From JACMRI01 sp043778625 (lineage in GTDB: Bacteria; Bacteroidota; Bacteroidia; UBA4408), in the NCBI GenBank assembly GCA_043778625.1, contig JAYWFU010000023.1, positions 1 through 31,806 of the forward strand: a DNA stretch of 31,806 nt, given 5' to 3'. The translations under genes and the position numbers were made by a program. This document shows, in pieces, positions 17,430 through 26,092 of this stretch (the first letter of the stretch is position 1; each line of letters starts with the position of its first letter). Below the pieces are notes generated by a model. That model was not told the origin of the DNA. It did no database searches and was given only the letters and a program-made list of their open reading frames with translations.

Positions 17430-18206
17430 TTACGCTTTGGGTAGGCTTTTGGCAGCTTGCCAATGTACTTCCATTTCTTGCAAGGTAAGGCTATCAATAC
17501 TGCGGTTGGCTTGGCGTGCTTGCTCCTCCATGTATTGAAAACGCTGTATGAATTTTCGATTTGTTTTTTCTAACGCATCTTCAGGAGTTATGCCAATAAA
17601 CCTTGCGTAATTAATTAACGAAAATAATACATCGCCAAATTCTTCTTGTTGTTTTTCGAGGTCGGTTTCTGTTACAAATTCTTCTAACTCCTCTTGTACT
17701 TTTGCCCACACATCAGCTTTATTATCCCAATCAAAACCTACGGCACGAGCTTTTTCTTGTATGCGAGTAGCTTTAATTAATGCGGGCAATGATGCTGGCA
17801 CACCGCCCAATACGGAGGTTACTCCCTTCTCTTTCAGTTTTAATTTTTCCCAATTTTCTTTTACTTGCTCTTCGGTATCGGCTACGGCAGTACCGTAAAT
17901 ATGTGGGTGCCTATAAATTAATTTATCGCACAAACTGTTTATTACGTCGGCAATGTCAAAATCGTTGGTCTCGCTACCTATACGAGCATAAAATATAATG
18001 TGAAGGAGTACATCACCTAATTCTTTTTTTATTTCGTTAGTATCGTTTTTAAGTATTGCATCAGCAAGCTCGTAGGTTTCCTCAATGGTAAGGTTACGTA
18101 GGCTTTCCATGGTTTGTTTTTTATCCCATGGGCACTGTGTACGCAACTCGTCCATAATGGTAAGTATGCGCTCAAATGCTTTTAGTTTATCGTGCAGTGT
18201 ATTCAT
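17430..18206 (-). CDS. mazG: Nucleoside triphosphate pyrophosphohydrolase MazG
   Basis: 258 aa, the usual size of double-domain MazG. It hydrolyses (d)NTPs to monophosphate and pyrophosphate and cleans non-canonical nucleotides. The first domain has the all-alpha NTP-PPase signature EETYE (E42, E43, E46) and ELGD (E62, D65) that bind Mg. The second repeats it with EELEEF and EEFGDVLFSLINYAR (about 168-205). Between them CDKLIYRHPHIYG is the MazG hallmark. It lies 14 bp downstream of the ATP-grasp gene, the last gene of that run. The ATG at 18206 is followed directly by a plausible helix. Confidence 0.96.
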   Translation of the reverse strand: MNTLHDKLKAFERILTIMDELRTQCPWDKKQTMESLRNLTIEETYELADAILKNDTNEIKKELGDVLLHIIFYARIGSETNDFDIADVINSLCDKLIYRHPHIYGTAVADTEEQVKENWEKLKLKEKGVTSVLGGVPASLPALIKATRIQEKARAVGFDWDNKADVWAKVQEELEEFVTETDLEKQQEEFGDVLFSLINYARFIGITPEDALEKTNRKFIQRFQYMEEQARQANRSIDSLTLQEMEVHWQAAKSLPKA

Positions 18207-18220
18207 TTGTCAACTATACT

Positions 18221-19681
18221 TTATGATAATTTAAAACCTCCAATTTCTAACTCTTCTTCCGTTGCGTAATTTTCTAACACGTTAGATTTGTAGTTGTTGC
18301 GTATCCCATCAATCCAATTTTTGGCACGTAGTGTTAATTCAAAATTATCGTTCATTTGTCGCCCACGCATAATGAGTATTCCCATATCCGCCCCCTCGTA
18401 CAGGTAGCCGTGTTCCTGTGTTATTTGTAAATAAAATGCCTCAGTATCATCGTTAATGGCTTTACGATAGGTGTCCATTTTTTTAAATTTTATTCTATCG
18501 TTTTTTTGCATTTCCCATATTCCTGATTCGGGCGCAGCGGTTACAAACTCTAATGTTTTGCGGGTATGTTTTATAATTAATTGACTCCAACTATCAATAT
18601 TAGTTTGTGTAGCCCAACGCTCCGTAAGTGCCTGCGTGTCAATGGTGTAATCAATATCCATCCATTCCAATAAATGAAAAATAAACAAAGGCACATCGGC
18701 ATAGGCAAACTGTGCATGATTAGTCATAGAACTAGCCCCTGTAACCCGTGGATTAAGTTCGCCCAAATACACTTCGTTAGTGTCAGTGTCAATTAAAAAA
18801 TCTAATTCAAAATAACCTTTATATCCCTCCTTCAATAATTGGTCGCCAAACATACGGGTATAATTTTTGGCTTTAGTACGAATATCGTCAGTAAAAGCAT
18901 TGGCAAAAATTTCGTTACCACACCACCCGCCTTGGTAAGGTGTAAGGTCTTTAAAGCCAACTAGCTCTGTCATTAGCGGAGCTACAATAGTACCATGCTT
19001 GGTTACGCAACCCTCAATTGCTGAACCCTTGCAATTAATACGTTTCATTATTTTTACTTCTGCCTCTTTAATAATTTCCTCTTTGTGTTTATTAAACTGA
19101 TGTTCGTTGGTAATAAAAAATGTGGTGTGCCCTGAGTCGCCATAGGGCGTTTGCACTACTAAATCGGTTCCTAAATGATCGGCTACGGTACATAAGTGCT
19201 CATAATCTTTTACTGTACTTAACACGTAAGGTACGCAAGGCACAACTGCTTTTTCGGCTACTCTATTTGTATTTACTTTATTGTCTAAAGTTTCACGCAA
19301 TTGTGCTGATGGAAAGCAAACCTCTAAGCCAATAGCTTTGGCTAAGGCTTCGGTTTTTTCGTCAAACATTAAAAACAATGCTTTACCTGCCTTACCATTA
19401 ACCGCTCGTGAGGCTATGTATTGTTGCACTTCGGGGTGTTGTAGTAGGTAGTTGTTAATGTCTTCTACGCTGGTAAATTCATCGTGAGGTAGTTCTGCTT
19501 TAGGCGAAAATAAGTTGGGGTGTTGCCCCTCGAAACAATCAATATGCGAAATAAACTTTAAATTCTTTACCCATTCATCAGCTCCTAATAAATTAAAATT
19601 AGTGGCACTTATAAAGTAAATAGGTGTTTCGTTTGATAAAAAAAACTGACGAATATCGGATATGGTTTCTAGTGTTTTCAT
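18221..19681 (-). CDS. ATP-grasp superfamily ligase-like enzyme, substrate unknown
   Basis: 486 aa. An N-terminal Rossmann-like part (about 15-125) leads to an ATP-grasp fold (about 130-330). Conserved elements are the VVQTPYGDSGHTTFFI phosphate-binding loop (175-190), the EG.V......V strand (KGSAIEGCV) and the metal/ATP site FELDFLID...VYLGELNPRVTG with E308, N310 and R312. The fold makes acyl-phosphates for C-N, C-S or C-O bond formation. Homologues are often labelled biotin carboxylase, but carboxylase-specific domains are not visible, so that name is unsafe. About 150 C-terminal residues are unassigned. It follows the decarboxylase gene after 80 bp and precedes mazG by 14 bp. A plausible inference is that it acts on the amine made by the decarboxylase. 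Confidence 0.8.
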   Translation of the reverse strand: MKTLETISDIRQFFLSNETPIYFISATNFNLLGADEWVKNLKFISHIDCFEGQHPNLFSPKAELPHDEFTSVEDINNYLLQHPEVQQYIASRAVNGKAGKALFLMFDEKTEALAKAIGLEVCFPSAQLRETLDNKVNTNRVAEKAVVPCVPYVLSTVKDYEHLCTVADHLGTDLVVQTPYGDSGHTTFFITNEHQFNKHKEEIIKEAEVKIMKRINCKGSAIEGCVTKHGTIVAPLMTELVGFKDLTPYQGGWCGNEIFANAFTDDIRTKAKNYTRMFGDQLLKEGYKGYFELDFLIDTDTNEVYLGELNPRVTGASSMTNHAQFAYADVPLFIFHLLEWMDIDYTIDTQALTERWATQTNIDSWSQLIIKHTRKTLEFVTAAPESGIWEMQKNDRIKFKKMDTYRKAINDDTEAFYLQITQEHGYLYEGADMGILIMRGRQMNDNFELTLRAKNWIDGIRNNYKSNVLENYATEEELEIGGFKLS

Positions 19682-19761
19682 TAGTAAAATGTGTATGTAT
19701 TAAATAGTATGTAATTTTTAAATTGGTTAGTTTTTGCCCTCTTTAGCTACTAAAAAAAGAA

Positions 19762-22494
19762 TTACTTTTTGCCCTTTCCTATTGGTATTGCGCCCATTGC
19801 CGACATGGTGTTTTTGCGGTTAAGCGCTTCTTTAGTAAATATTTTTATGCCTAGTTCGGCTCTATACCCGTGTACTTCTTTAATATCTAGGGCTATCATA
19901 AATTTAATAATTTCTTCGCTGGCCATTTGCCCTGGCACAAGTATCGGAAACCCCGGTGGGTAAGGTATTACAAACGAAGTAGAAACTATTTCGACATTGT
20001 TTTTTAATGCTTCCAAACATTCGTTTAGCGGAATGTAAGTACACATCTCTTCGTTGTAGGCCAAAAAATAAGCTTCTCTAATATTGCCACCTGGCACACC
20101 TGGCGTGGCTTCAAACGAACGGTGGAAATAACTAAAATCGGGCAATGGCGGTACATTGTGTAATATGTTATTAATGTGTTGCGCTGCTATTTCGGCTTCG
20201 CGCTTGTTTAACGAACGGTTGCGTTCATCTAACTCACTAGCTATTTGCAATAATGCGTTTATTAAAAACGTAACACTGCCACGTGTAGTACCAATGTTAG
20301 TCATGAGTAATACTGTGTTACGCGATGTTTTATTTACCTGAATATTAAACCTATCCATCAAATATTTATTTTTGAATACATCGCCTGTAATGCCTGCCTT
20401 TCCTACAAATAATGTAACCTTGGTAGGGTCAAGCACAAATTCATCGTTTACCCAAGCTTCTTCCATACGCCCCCAGCCAGTTTCGGGGGTATAGTATTCA
20501 TTAACTCCATAGTTGCGGTGTTCAGCAGGTATTAAATCTTGCACGGGTAGTATATGAAAATACTTACTTAGGTTAGGATGATTTTGTACTTTGGAGCGTA
20601 ATATCATAGCCATTTCGATACTTTTTTCTACCAGCTCATAGCCCTCTAATTCTACCTGTCGGCGGCCTGCGTCCATTGATGCCAATATTTGATAATTGGG
20701 CGATGTAGTGGTGTGGGTCATGTAAGCCTCTAAGAAATTATCAGCTACTTTTAGGTTATACTCCTCGTCCCACACATGTATCATTGAGCCTTGACGAAAA
20801 CACGATAAGGTTTTATGGGTGCTTTGCGTAACGTACACACGGGTTTTAACCAATGCTGGATTAGGCAATAAAGGAATTTCGTTAGGGGCTAACCCAGCTA
20901 TGTGTGCATCGTACTGTAGTTTATATTCGGGGCTACGGTATTTTTCAAATAATTTTTGTGCTACATACATTCCTGTACGTTGCTTAAATGTGTAGGTAAA
21001 ACTAGCGTAGGCAAACCAAGCTTCGTCCCACAAAAAAATCATATCGGGCTTTATAGCAAGCACCTCCTGCATTACCCGCTCCACGTTGTACACCACACCG
21101 TCAAACGTGCAGTTGGTAAGCAATAGCATCTTTACTCTATCTAATCGGCCTGCGGCTTTTAGGGTAAGCAGTTTTTCTTTTATTACCGTTAATGGTACTG
21201 CACCATACATCGAATACTCCTCAATAGGGTACGAATCAAGGTACACAGGGAAAGCACCCGTAAGCACTAAGCCGTAGTGGTGCGACTTGTGGCAATCTCT
21301 ATCTACCAGCACTACATCGCCAGGTTTAATAAGAGCTTGTTGCACAATTTTATTAGCGGTTGATGTACCGTTAGTTACAAAAAAAGTATGCTCGGCGCCA
21401 TAAGCTTTTGCTGCTTTTTGTTGTGCTTTTTTTAATGGGCCTGTGGGTTGTAGCAATGAATCTAAACCTCCATTAGTGGCCGACGTTTCGGCCAAAAAAA
21501 CATTGCGACCATAAAAATCGCCAAAGTCCGAAATCCATCTTGACTTAAACACCGAGTTACCACGTGATATTGGCATGGCATGAAACACACTAATGGGTTT
21601 CTTGCTATAGTCAGTTAATGCTGTAAAAAACGGAGTTTCGTACTTTTCGTTAATACCGCTAATTATGGTTAGATGGAGTTCTTGAAAATCTTCCATACGA
21701 TAAAAAATACGTTTAAACGTTTTTACCGTAGCATCTTGCAAGTGAGTGAGTGAGGTATCGGTAATGTAATAAATATCTAGCTCAGGCCTAAACTGATGAA
21801 TATATTTACCCAATAACGGACCTAAATCGGCGTTGGAAACATTAGTTAAATCAATCTTTAATACATTTTGAATAAACGGACGAATAGAATCATTAATGTT
21901 AGTGGAGAAATGTAAGGGGGCGTATCTAATAACAGCAGCTTGTATGTTGTAATTAAAAAACAAACATATTAATGCGTCTTGAAACGAGCGTTGCACCACC
22001 AAGTCGTAAGTTAAGTTACCATTAGGGTTAATTATTTCTTTAATTTTATTTTTGAGTACTTGCTCTTCATTACTCGATAAATCCTCGACATACAATACCT
22101 CAAAAAATATTTTTTTACTTCCTCCAGTTTGTTCTGTGCTTTTGTGTTCGGTATTTAACGTTTTGTTAATAATGCTATTAGTTAATTCGTGTTGTGTGCG
22201 ATACCCATCACTTACTAGCAAATACACTACCTCAGCCACATAATTGCTCACGGCCTTTAGCTCTCCTTTTTTAATAGCATTAACAATACGTTGCACAGTA
22301 GCCGTACCCGGAAACGAAAAGTAGTACTCAATACTTTGTAGATTAGTAAGTAGCTCGTTAATATCAATAGCCGTACTGTTAAACTCGTTATGTTGTGTGG
22401 CAAGCCTAGTAATAGCGTTAGTTTTCTCTTTTAGTTCGTTCCATAAATCAATACGCAATTGATTTATATTATAGTGTTTGCTATTTACTTGCAT
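19762..22494 (-). CDS. Orn/Lys/Arg-type PLP fold-I decarboxylase, long form
   Basis: 910 aa from the chosen start. The N-terminal about 120 residues are helical and of unknown fold. A wing/receiver-like region (about 125-330) precedes the PLP core. The core has TSATNGGLDSLLQPTGPLKKAQ-like entry, FFVTNGTSTANK, VDRDCHKSHHYG with the PLP-stacking His, LWDEAWFAYASF with the PLP-pyridine Asp, and STHKTLSCFRQGSMIHV, where K561 forms the Schiff base. The C-terminal domain has IPYPPGFPILVPGQ. The class makes diamines (cadaverine, putrescine, agmatine). The substrate is unassigned. At 910 aa it is longer than AdiA or LdcI (about 715-755 aa). An ATG at 22563 is possible but would overlap the upstream gene by 56 bp; the start at 22494 leaves a 13-bp gap. 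Confidence 0.9.
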   Translation of the reverse strand: MQVNSKHYNINQLRIDLWNELKEKTNAITRLATQHNEFNSTAIDINELLTNLQSIEYYFSFPGTATVQRIVNAIKKGELKAVSNYVAEVVYLLVSDGYRTQHELTNSIINKTLNTEHKSTEQTGGSKKIFFEVLYVEDLSSNEEQVLKNKIKEIINPNGNLTYDLVVQRSFQDALICLFFNYNIQAAVIRYAPLHFSTNINDSIRPFIQNVLKIDLTNVSNADLGPLLGKYIHQFRPELDIYYITDTSLTHLQDATVKTFKRIFYRMEDFQELHLTIISGINEKYETPFFTALTDYSKKPISVFHAMPISRGNSVFKSRWISDFGDFYGRNVFLAETSATNGGLDSLLQPTGPLKKAQQKAAKAYGAEHTFFVTNGTSTANKIVQQALIKPGDVVLVDRDCHKSHHYGLVLTGAFPVYLDSYPIEEYSMYGAVPLTVIKEKLLTLKAAGRLDRVKMLLLTNCTFDGVVYNVERVMQEVLAIKPDMIFLWDEAWFAYASFTYTFKQRTGMYVAQKLFEKYRSPEYKLQYDAHIAGLAPNEIPLLPNPALVKTRVYVTQSTHKTLSCFRQGSMIHVWDEEYNLKVADNFLEAYMTHTTTSPNYQILASMDAGRRQVELEGYELVEKSIEMAMILRSKVQNHPNLSKYFHILPVQDLIPAEHRNYGVNEYYTPETGWGRMEEAWVNDEFVLDPTKVTLFVGKAGITGDVFKNKYLMDRFNIQVNKTSRNTVLLMTNIGTTRGSVTFLINALLQIASELDERNRSLNKREAEIAAQHINNILHNVPPLPDFSYFHRSFEATPGVPGGNIREAYFLAYNEEMCTYIPLNECLEALKNNVEIVSTSFVIPYPPGFPILVPGQMASEEIIKFMIALDIKEVHGYRAELGIKIFTKEALNRKNTMSAMGAIPIGKGKK

Positions 22495-22507
22495 AGTAAT
22501 TGTAGTA

Positions 22508-22945
22508 TTAAAATTTTGAATGAAGTGCCAGTCTATTTCCTTCCGAATCAATAAACAGTGCAAAATAACCTGCCTCTTCGCTAATAAAAGTTTTGTCCAT
22601 AGTAACTCTTCCTCCCGCTTCGTTTATTTTGTACAATGCTTCGTTTAAATCATCGCCTGCATTTAAGTAAATAAGAGGTCCAGTTTCGCTAGGCACACAG
22701 CCTTGCCCAGTAACTATTGCGCCACCAATACCGTTATTGCTAGGAAAAAAGCCCATAGCCAATCCGTTAATCTCTACTGATGTTATTTCAAAATCAAATA
22801 TATAGTTGTAAAACGCAACGGCTCTATAATGATTGTAGGCAGGTATTTCAAACCATGTTACCATATTTTTTAAGGCTGCTTTTTTCTTAGCTTTTATTAC
22901 GTTAGGGTCGTTAAATTTCCCTTTTAAATTTACTGTTGATCCCAT
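22508..22945 (-). CDS. VOC (glyoxalase/bleomycin-resistance) family protein
   Basis: 145 aa with one full vicinal-oxygen-chelate module in the C-terminal 115 residues. It opens with MVTWFEIPAYNHYRAVAFYNYIFDF and closes with EAGYFALFIDSEGNRLALHS, the typical beta-alpha-beta-beta-beta layout. The first 27 residues are basic and hydrophilic and may be a non-conserved extension; Met28 is an alternative start. Such proteins bind a divalent metal and act as lyases, dioxygenases or binding proteins, so the reaction is open. It precedes the decarboxylase gene by 13 bp and may be its co-transcribed partner. A 94-bp gap upstream could hold the promoter. Confidence 0.83.
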   Translation of the reverse strand: MGSTVNLKGKFNDPNVIKAKKKAALKNMVTWFEIPAYNHYRAVAFYNYIFDFEITSVEINGLAMGFFPSNNGIGGAIVTGQGCVPSETGPLIYLNAGDDLNEALYKINEAGGRVTMDKTFISEEAGYFALFIDSEGNRLALHSKF

Positions 22946-23039
22946 GATAATGGTGTATAGTGGTGTTGATAATGTAAATTAAGTAAGCTAAAATAGTTTA
23001 ACATAAACTTAATTAAAATATATGAAATATTAATGGCGT

Positions 23040-23444
23040 TTAAAACGTAGTTAATTTATCTAAAAACCAAGTAGGAGCTAACATAGGTTTGCCTGTTGCT
23101 TTGTTTACAAACACAAGTGTTGTATCGCCTTTGTTTACAAGGGTTTGCTCCTCGTTGTGTATTTCGTAATTAAAACAAATGCGTGTGTTAGGCAACTCAA
23201 TTAACTGGGTGGTAACGGTTAGTAAATCGTCGTACTTGGCTGGCCTAATGTACTTACAGTTTAATGATAGTACAGGTAACATTATGCCTTGTTCCTCCAT
23301 GCTACGGTACGACATGCCAAGGGAGCGTAGCATCTCTACCCTGCCTGTTTCGTAGTACAGTGCGTAGTTACCGTAATATACATAGCCCATTTGGTCGGTT
23401 TCGCCGTAGCGCACACGTAGTTGCGTGCTGTGTGAGTAAAGCAT
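23040..23444 (-). CDS. Acyl-CoA thioesterase, hotdog fold (YbgC/4HBT family)
   Basis: 134 aa, a standard single hotdog domain. Near the N-terminus, VRYGETDQMGYVYYGNY carries the family Asp (D17) and Tyr pattern of YbgC/FadM-type thioesterases. GRVEMLRSLGMSY forms the start of the long helix, and the C-terminal strands (RICFNYEIHNE, TTLVFVNKATGKP) complete the fold. It hydrolyses acyl-CoA or acyl-ACP thioesters; the acyl chain is unknown. It starts 9 bp after the Sua5/YrdC stop, so it is the last gene of the run that begins with dapD. Confidence 0.92.
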   Translation of the reverse strand: MLYSHSTQLRVRYGETDQMGYVYYGNYALYYETGRVEMLRSLGMSYRSMEEQGIMLPVLSLNCKYIRPAKYDDLLTVTTQLIELPNTRICFNYEIHNEEQTLVNKGDTTLVFVNKATGKPMLAPTWFLDKLTTF

Positions 23445-23453
23445 ACTTAATAA

Positions 23454-24023
23454 TTATTTGCGAATAATAGTAACACGCCCATTATTACTTAATTTAATAA
23501 TGCTCGATGGTACTCCTTGCTCAGTATCGCCACGTTTAAACTGCACCACATAATCGCACAGAGGAGGTATAGCAGCATCAATTTTTTTGAAATTATTGGG
23601 TGTCTTTTCGCCCGAAAAATTAGCTGATGTGGACACAATTGGCTTATTAAATTTGCGAATAAGTTGCTTACAAAACTCCTCGTTTATAATACGTACACCA
23701 CAACTTCCATCTTCGGCTAACACATTTTCGGCCACCCCCATCATCTTATCAAACACAATAGTGGTAGGCTTTGTAGCGTACTCCAATATATCTACTGCGG
23801 CAGGAGGTATTATATCCACGTATTTGCTTAGCATATTAATATGGTTTACGAGTACTATCATGCTCTTGCCCTGAGGGCTTTTTTTTATGTCCAATATTTT
23901 TTGTACTGCTGTTGCGTTAGTGGCATCGCACCCTAAGCCCCACACGGTATCAGTAGGGTATAGTATTACACCGCCTTTTTTTAAAACTTCAATACAAGTT
24001 TCAATTTCCATAGCTACATTCAT
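23454..24023 (-). CDS. L-threonylcarbamoyladenylate synthase (Sua5/YrdC/YciO family)
   Basis: 189 aa single-domain enzyme. It makes threonylcarbamoyl-AMP from Thr, bicarbonate and ATP for the tRNA t6A37 modification. The motifs are LYPTDTVWGLGCDA (21-34), KSPQGKS (48-54), STSANFSGE (131-139) and GDTEQGVPSSII near the C-terminus. It lacks the Sua5 C-terminal domain, as in YrdC (TsaC)-type proteins. Met5 is an alternative start with a similar fit. Neighbours: 18 bp after the glycosyltransferase gene and 9 bp before the thioesterase. YciO paralogues look similar, so the assignment as TsaC itself is likely but not certain. Confidence 0.88.
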   Translation of the reverse strand: MNVAMEIETCIEVLKKGGVILYPTDTVWGLGCDATNATAVQKILDIKKSPQGKSMIVLVNHINMLSKYVDIIPPAAVDILEYATKPTTIVFDKMMGVAENVLAEDGSCGVRIINEEFCKQLIRKFNKPIVSTSANFSGEKTPNNFKKIDAAIPPLCDYVVQFKRGDTEQGVPSSIIKLSNNGRVTIIRK

Positions 24024-24041
24024 TATCTATATTATTTTTAA

Positions 24042-25178
24042 TTAGGTTAATAGTTGGTTATATACATTTATTAATTGTGTGCTAGTATGCTGCGGATGAA
24101 ACTGCTGTGCATACTCCAACCCTAGTGTTGCCATACGTTGTGCGTAATCGTTATCATTAAGTATACGTGTAATGCCTGCGGCAATTTCTTCGTCGTTTAA
24201 CGGATTAACTAACACAGAGTTAGGCCCGCCAGCTTCGGGCAAGCTCGATACATTACTTGTAATAACAGGCGTACCACTTAGTAGTGCCTCTAACACAGGT
24301 ATGCCAAAGCCCTCAAAGATACTTGGGTATACAAACACCGATGCTAACTGATAAAAATAAGGTAGTTCGTTGTTATCAATAGTACCCAAAAATTGTATGC
24401 GAGTATTCATATCATGTGCCGAAATATATTTTTGTACGGTTTTAAAATACTCCGTTTTACGCCCAACAATTACCAACGGTACTTCTTTATCAGTAAGCTG
24501 GCGCATAGCTTTTAGTACTACTAATAAATTTTTGCGTTCTTCTATAGTGCCTACGTACAGTATAAAGCGTGGCGGTAACGAATATTTTTGTCGTACTGCG
24601 TTCTTTTTTTCTTCGTTAGAAGGTTGCAAAAATTGGTCGTTGGCGCACTGATAAATAACTTCAATACGTTGGGGTTCTACCTTATATAAATCAATTAAAT
24701 CTTGCTTGGTAGTATGGCTTACTGCAATAATTTTATCAGCAGTATCGCAGGCTTTTCTAAACTTATAATCATATATTTTACGGTCAATCCAAGGGTATAA
24801 ATGTGGGTAGCGTACAAATATCAAATCATGAATAGTTACTACATTTTTGGCGCCACCTTTTTTTATGTTAAAAGGTAATTCGTTACTCAAGCCATGATAA
24901 ATAGTAAGGCGTTCGTCCTTAACCGATTTAGTTAAACCAAAGCTCCGCCACGCTCCGTGTAAGTGCTTGTACACTGCACCATCGGCAGTATGTAGCTGAA
25001 ACTTACCACTAGCACGTATCGTTTGATAAAACCTACTTTTGCGTACTTTGGGCGCATATAAATGAAACTTATTACCCTCGCCATGATATACCTGCAACGA
25101 TTTAAGCAACGAGCGAGCATAGTTGCCTAGTCCGCTGGTGTTCATAAATGCCCGCTTGGCATCAAAACCTATTTTCAT
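24042..25178 (-). CDS. Glycosyltransferase family 1/4 (GT4, GT-B fold)
   Basis: 378 aa. The N-terminal half starts IGFDAKRAFMNTSGLGNYARSLL, the acceptor-domain opening typical of GT4 enzymes, with the G-x-G-x-Y loop. The nucleotide-sugar half has ILYVGTIEERKNL, then VVIVG, and the family E-x7-E motif within PSIFEGFGIPVLEALLSGTPVI (around residue 287 onward). It transfers a sugar from an NDP-sugar to an unknown acceptor, probably at the cytoplasmic membrane in envelope polysaccharide synthesis. It sits 32 bp after dapD and 18 bp before the Sua5/YrdC gene, with no other sugar genes nearby, so it is not part of a visible polysaccharide locus. Confidence 0.93.
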   Translation of the reverse strand: MKIGFDAKRAFMNTSGLGNYARSLLKSLQVYHGEGNKFHLYAPKVRKSRFYQTIRASGKFQLHTADGAVYKHLHGAWRSFGLTKSVKDERLTIYHGLSNELPFNIKKGGAKNVVTIHDLIFVRYPHLYPWIDRKIYDYKFRKACDTADKIIAVSHTTKQDLIDLYKVEPQRIEVIYQCANDQFLQPSNEEKKNAVRQKYSLPPRFILYVGTIEERKNLLVVLKAMRQLTDKEVPLVIVGRKTEYFKTVQKYISAHDMNTRIQFLGTIDNNELPYFYQLASVFVYPSIFEGFGIPVLEALLSGTPVITSNVSSLPEAGGPNSVLVNPLNDEEIAAGITRILNDNDYAQRMATLGLEYAQQFHPQHTSTQLINVYNQLLT

Positions 25179-25210
25179 TGTGTAATTAATTTTTGAATAT
25201 GAGTAAATAA

Positions 25211-26029
25211 TTACACAGCTACATTGTATTCGCGCAGGGCACTGTTGAGCGATGTTTTTTTGTCGGTACTTTCTTTACGTAGCCCAATAATTAATGCGCA
25301 CGGCACTTGGTAACTACCCGCAGGAAACGTTTTGGTATAACTACCTGGTATAACTACTGAGCGTGCAGGCACACGACCAATGTATTCAATGGGTGTAGCT
25401 CCTGTAACATCAATAATTTTGGTACTTGCCGTAAGTACTACATTAGCACCAAGTACGGCTTCGGTTTCTACGTGTACGCCCTCTACCACAATGCAGCGTG
25501 AGCCTATAAAACAATTATCCTCAATAATTACTGGCGCAGCTTGCACGGGCTCTAACACTCCGCCAATGCCTACGCCACCGCTCAAATGCACGTTTTTACC
25601 TATTTGTGCACACGAACCTACCGTTGCCCAAGTGTCTACCATTGTACCTTCATCTACATAAGCACCAATGTTTACATAACTTGGCATTAATATTACACCT
25701 TTGGCCAAGTAAGCACCGTAACGAGCCACAGCGTGTGGCACAACGCGCACGCCTAGAGCTTCGTAGCCACGTTTTAATTCCATTTTATCATAAAATTCCA
25801 TTGGCCCTGCCTCCATGGTTTTCATACCTTGAATGGGGAAATAAAGTATTACCGCTTTTTTTACCCAATCGTTTACAAGCCATGTACCCGTAGCGTTGTC
25901 AGCCACACGTAAGCGTCCTTTATCTAATTCCTCCATCAAAAACCGAATAGCATTTTGAGTATCAGTTTCTTTGAGTAATTCGCGGTTGTCCCACGCAGCA
26001 TTAATTTTAGTTTGATAAGTTGTGTACAT
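25211..26029 (-). CDS. dapD: Tetrahydrodipicolinate N-succinyltransferase (DapD)
   Basis: 272 aa, the usual DapD length. It succinylates tetrahydrodipicolinate in the meso-diaminopimelate/lysine pathway, needed for peptidoglycan. An N-terminal helical domain (1-100) is followed by a left-handed beta-helix of hexapeptide repeats, visible as VNIGAYVDEGTMVDTWATVG, AQIGKNVHLSGGVGIGGVLEP and NCFIGSRCIVVEGVHV, then the C-terminal strands ending NVAV. It is the first gene of a four-gene minus-strand run. A TAnnTTTG-type promoter lies about 33 bp upstream. Confidence 0.97.
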   Translation of the reverse strand: MYTTYQTKINAAWDNRELLKETDTQNAIRFLMEELDKGRLRVADNATGTWLVNDWVKKAVILYFPIQGMKTMEAGPMEFYDKMELKRGYEALGVRVVPHAVARYGAYLAKGVILMPSYVNIGAYVDEGTMVDTWATVGSCAQIGKNVHLSGGVGIGGVLEPVQAAPVIIEDNCFIGSRCIVVEGVHVETEAVLGANVVLTASTKIIDVTGATPIEYIGRVPARSVVIPGSYTKTFPAGSYQVPCALIIGLRKESTDKKTSLNSALREYNVAV

Positions 26030-26061
26030 AATTACGTTTAGTTTATATAGTTTTATAACAT

Positions 26062-26069
26062 CAAAAATA
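26062..26069 (-). promoter_or_regulatory. Candidate Bacteroidota -7 promoter element for dapD
   Basis: The minus strand reads TATTTTTG here, an exact fit to the Bacteroidota -7 consensus TAnnTTTG, 32-39 bp upstream of the dapD ATG. The spacer between divergent dapD and ruvX is only 63 bp, so it must hold both promoters. No convincing -33 TTG sits about 20 bp further upstream, which lowers confidence. Confidence 0.35.
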
Positions 26070-26092
26070 ACTTAAATTAACTACTATTTGTT

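Noticed and set aside
18221..19681. Naming the ATP-grasp gene biotin carboxylase
   Set aside because: Only the ATP-grasp core is visible. The other domains of biotin carboxylase are not, and no biotin carrier or carboxyltransferase gene is near.
22495..22563. 23-residue N-terminal extension of the decarboxylase
   Set aside because: It overlaps the VOC gene by 56 bp and has no alignment to the fold; the later ATG is a better start.
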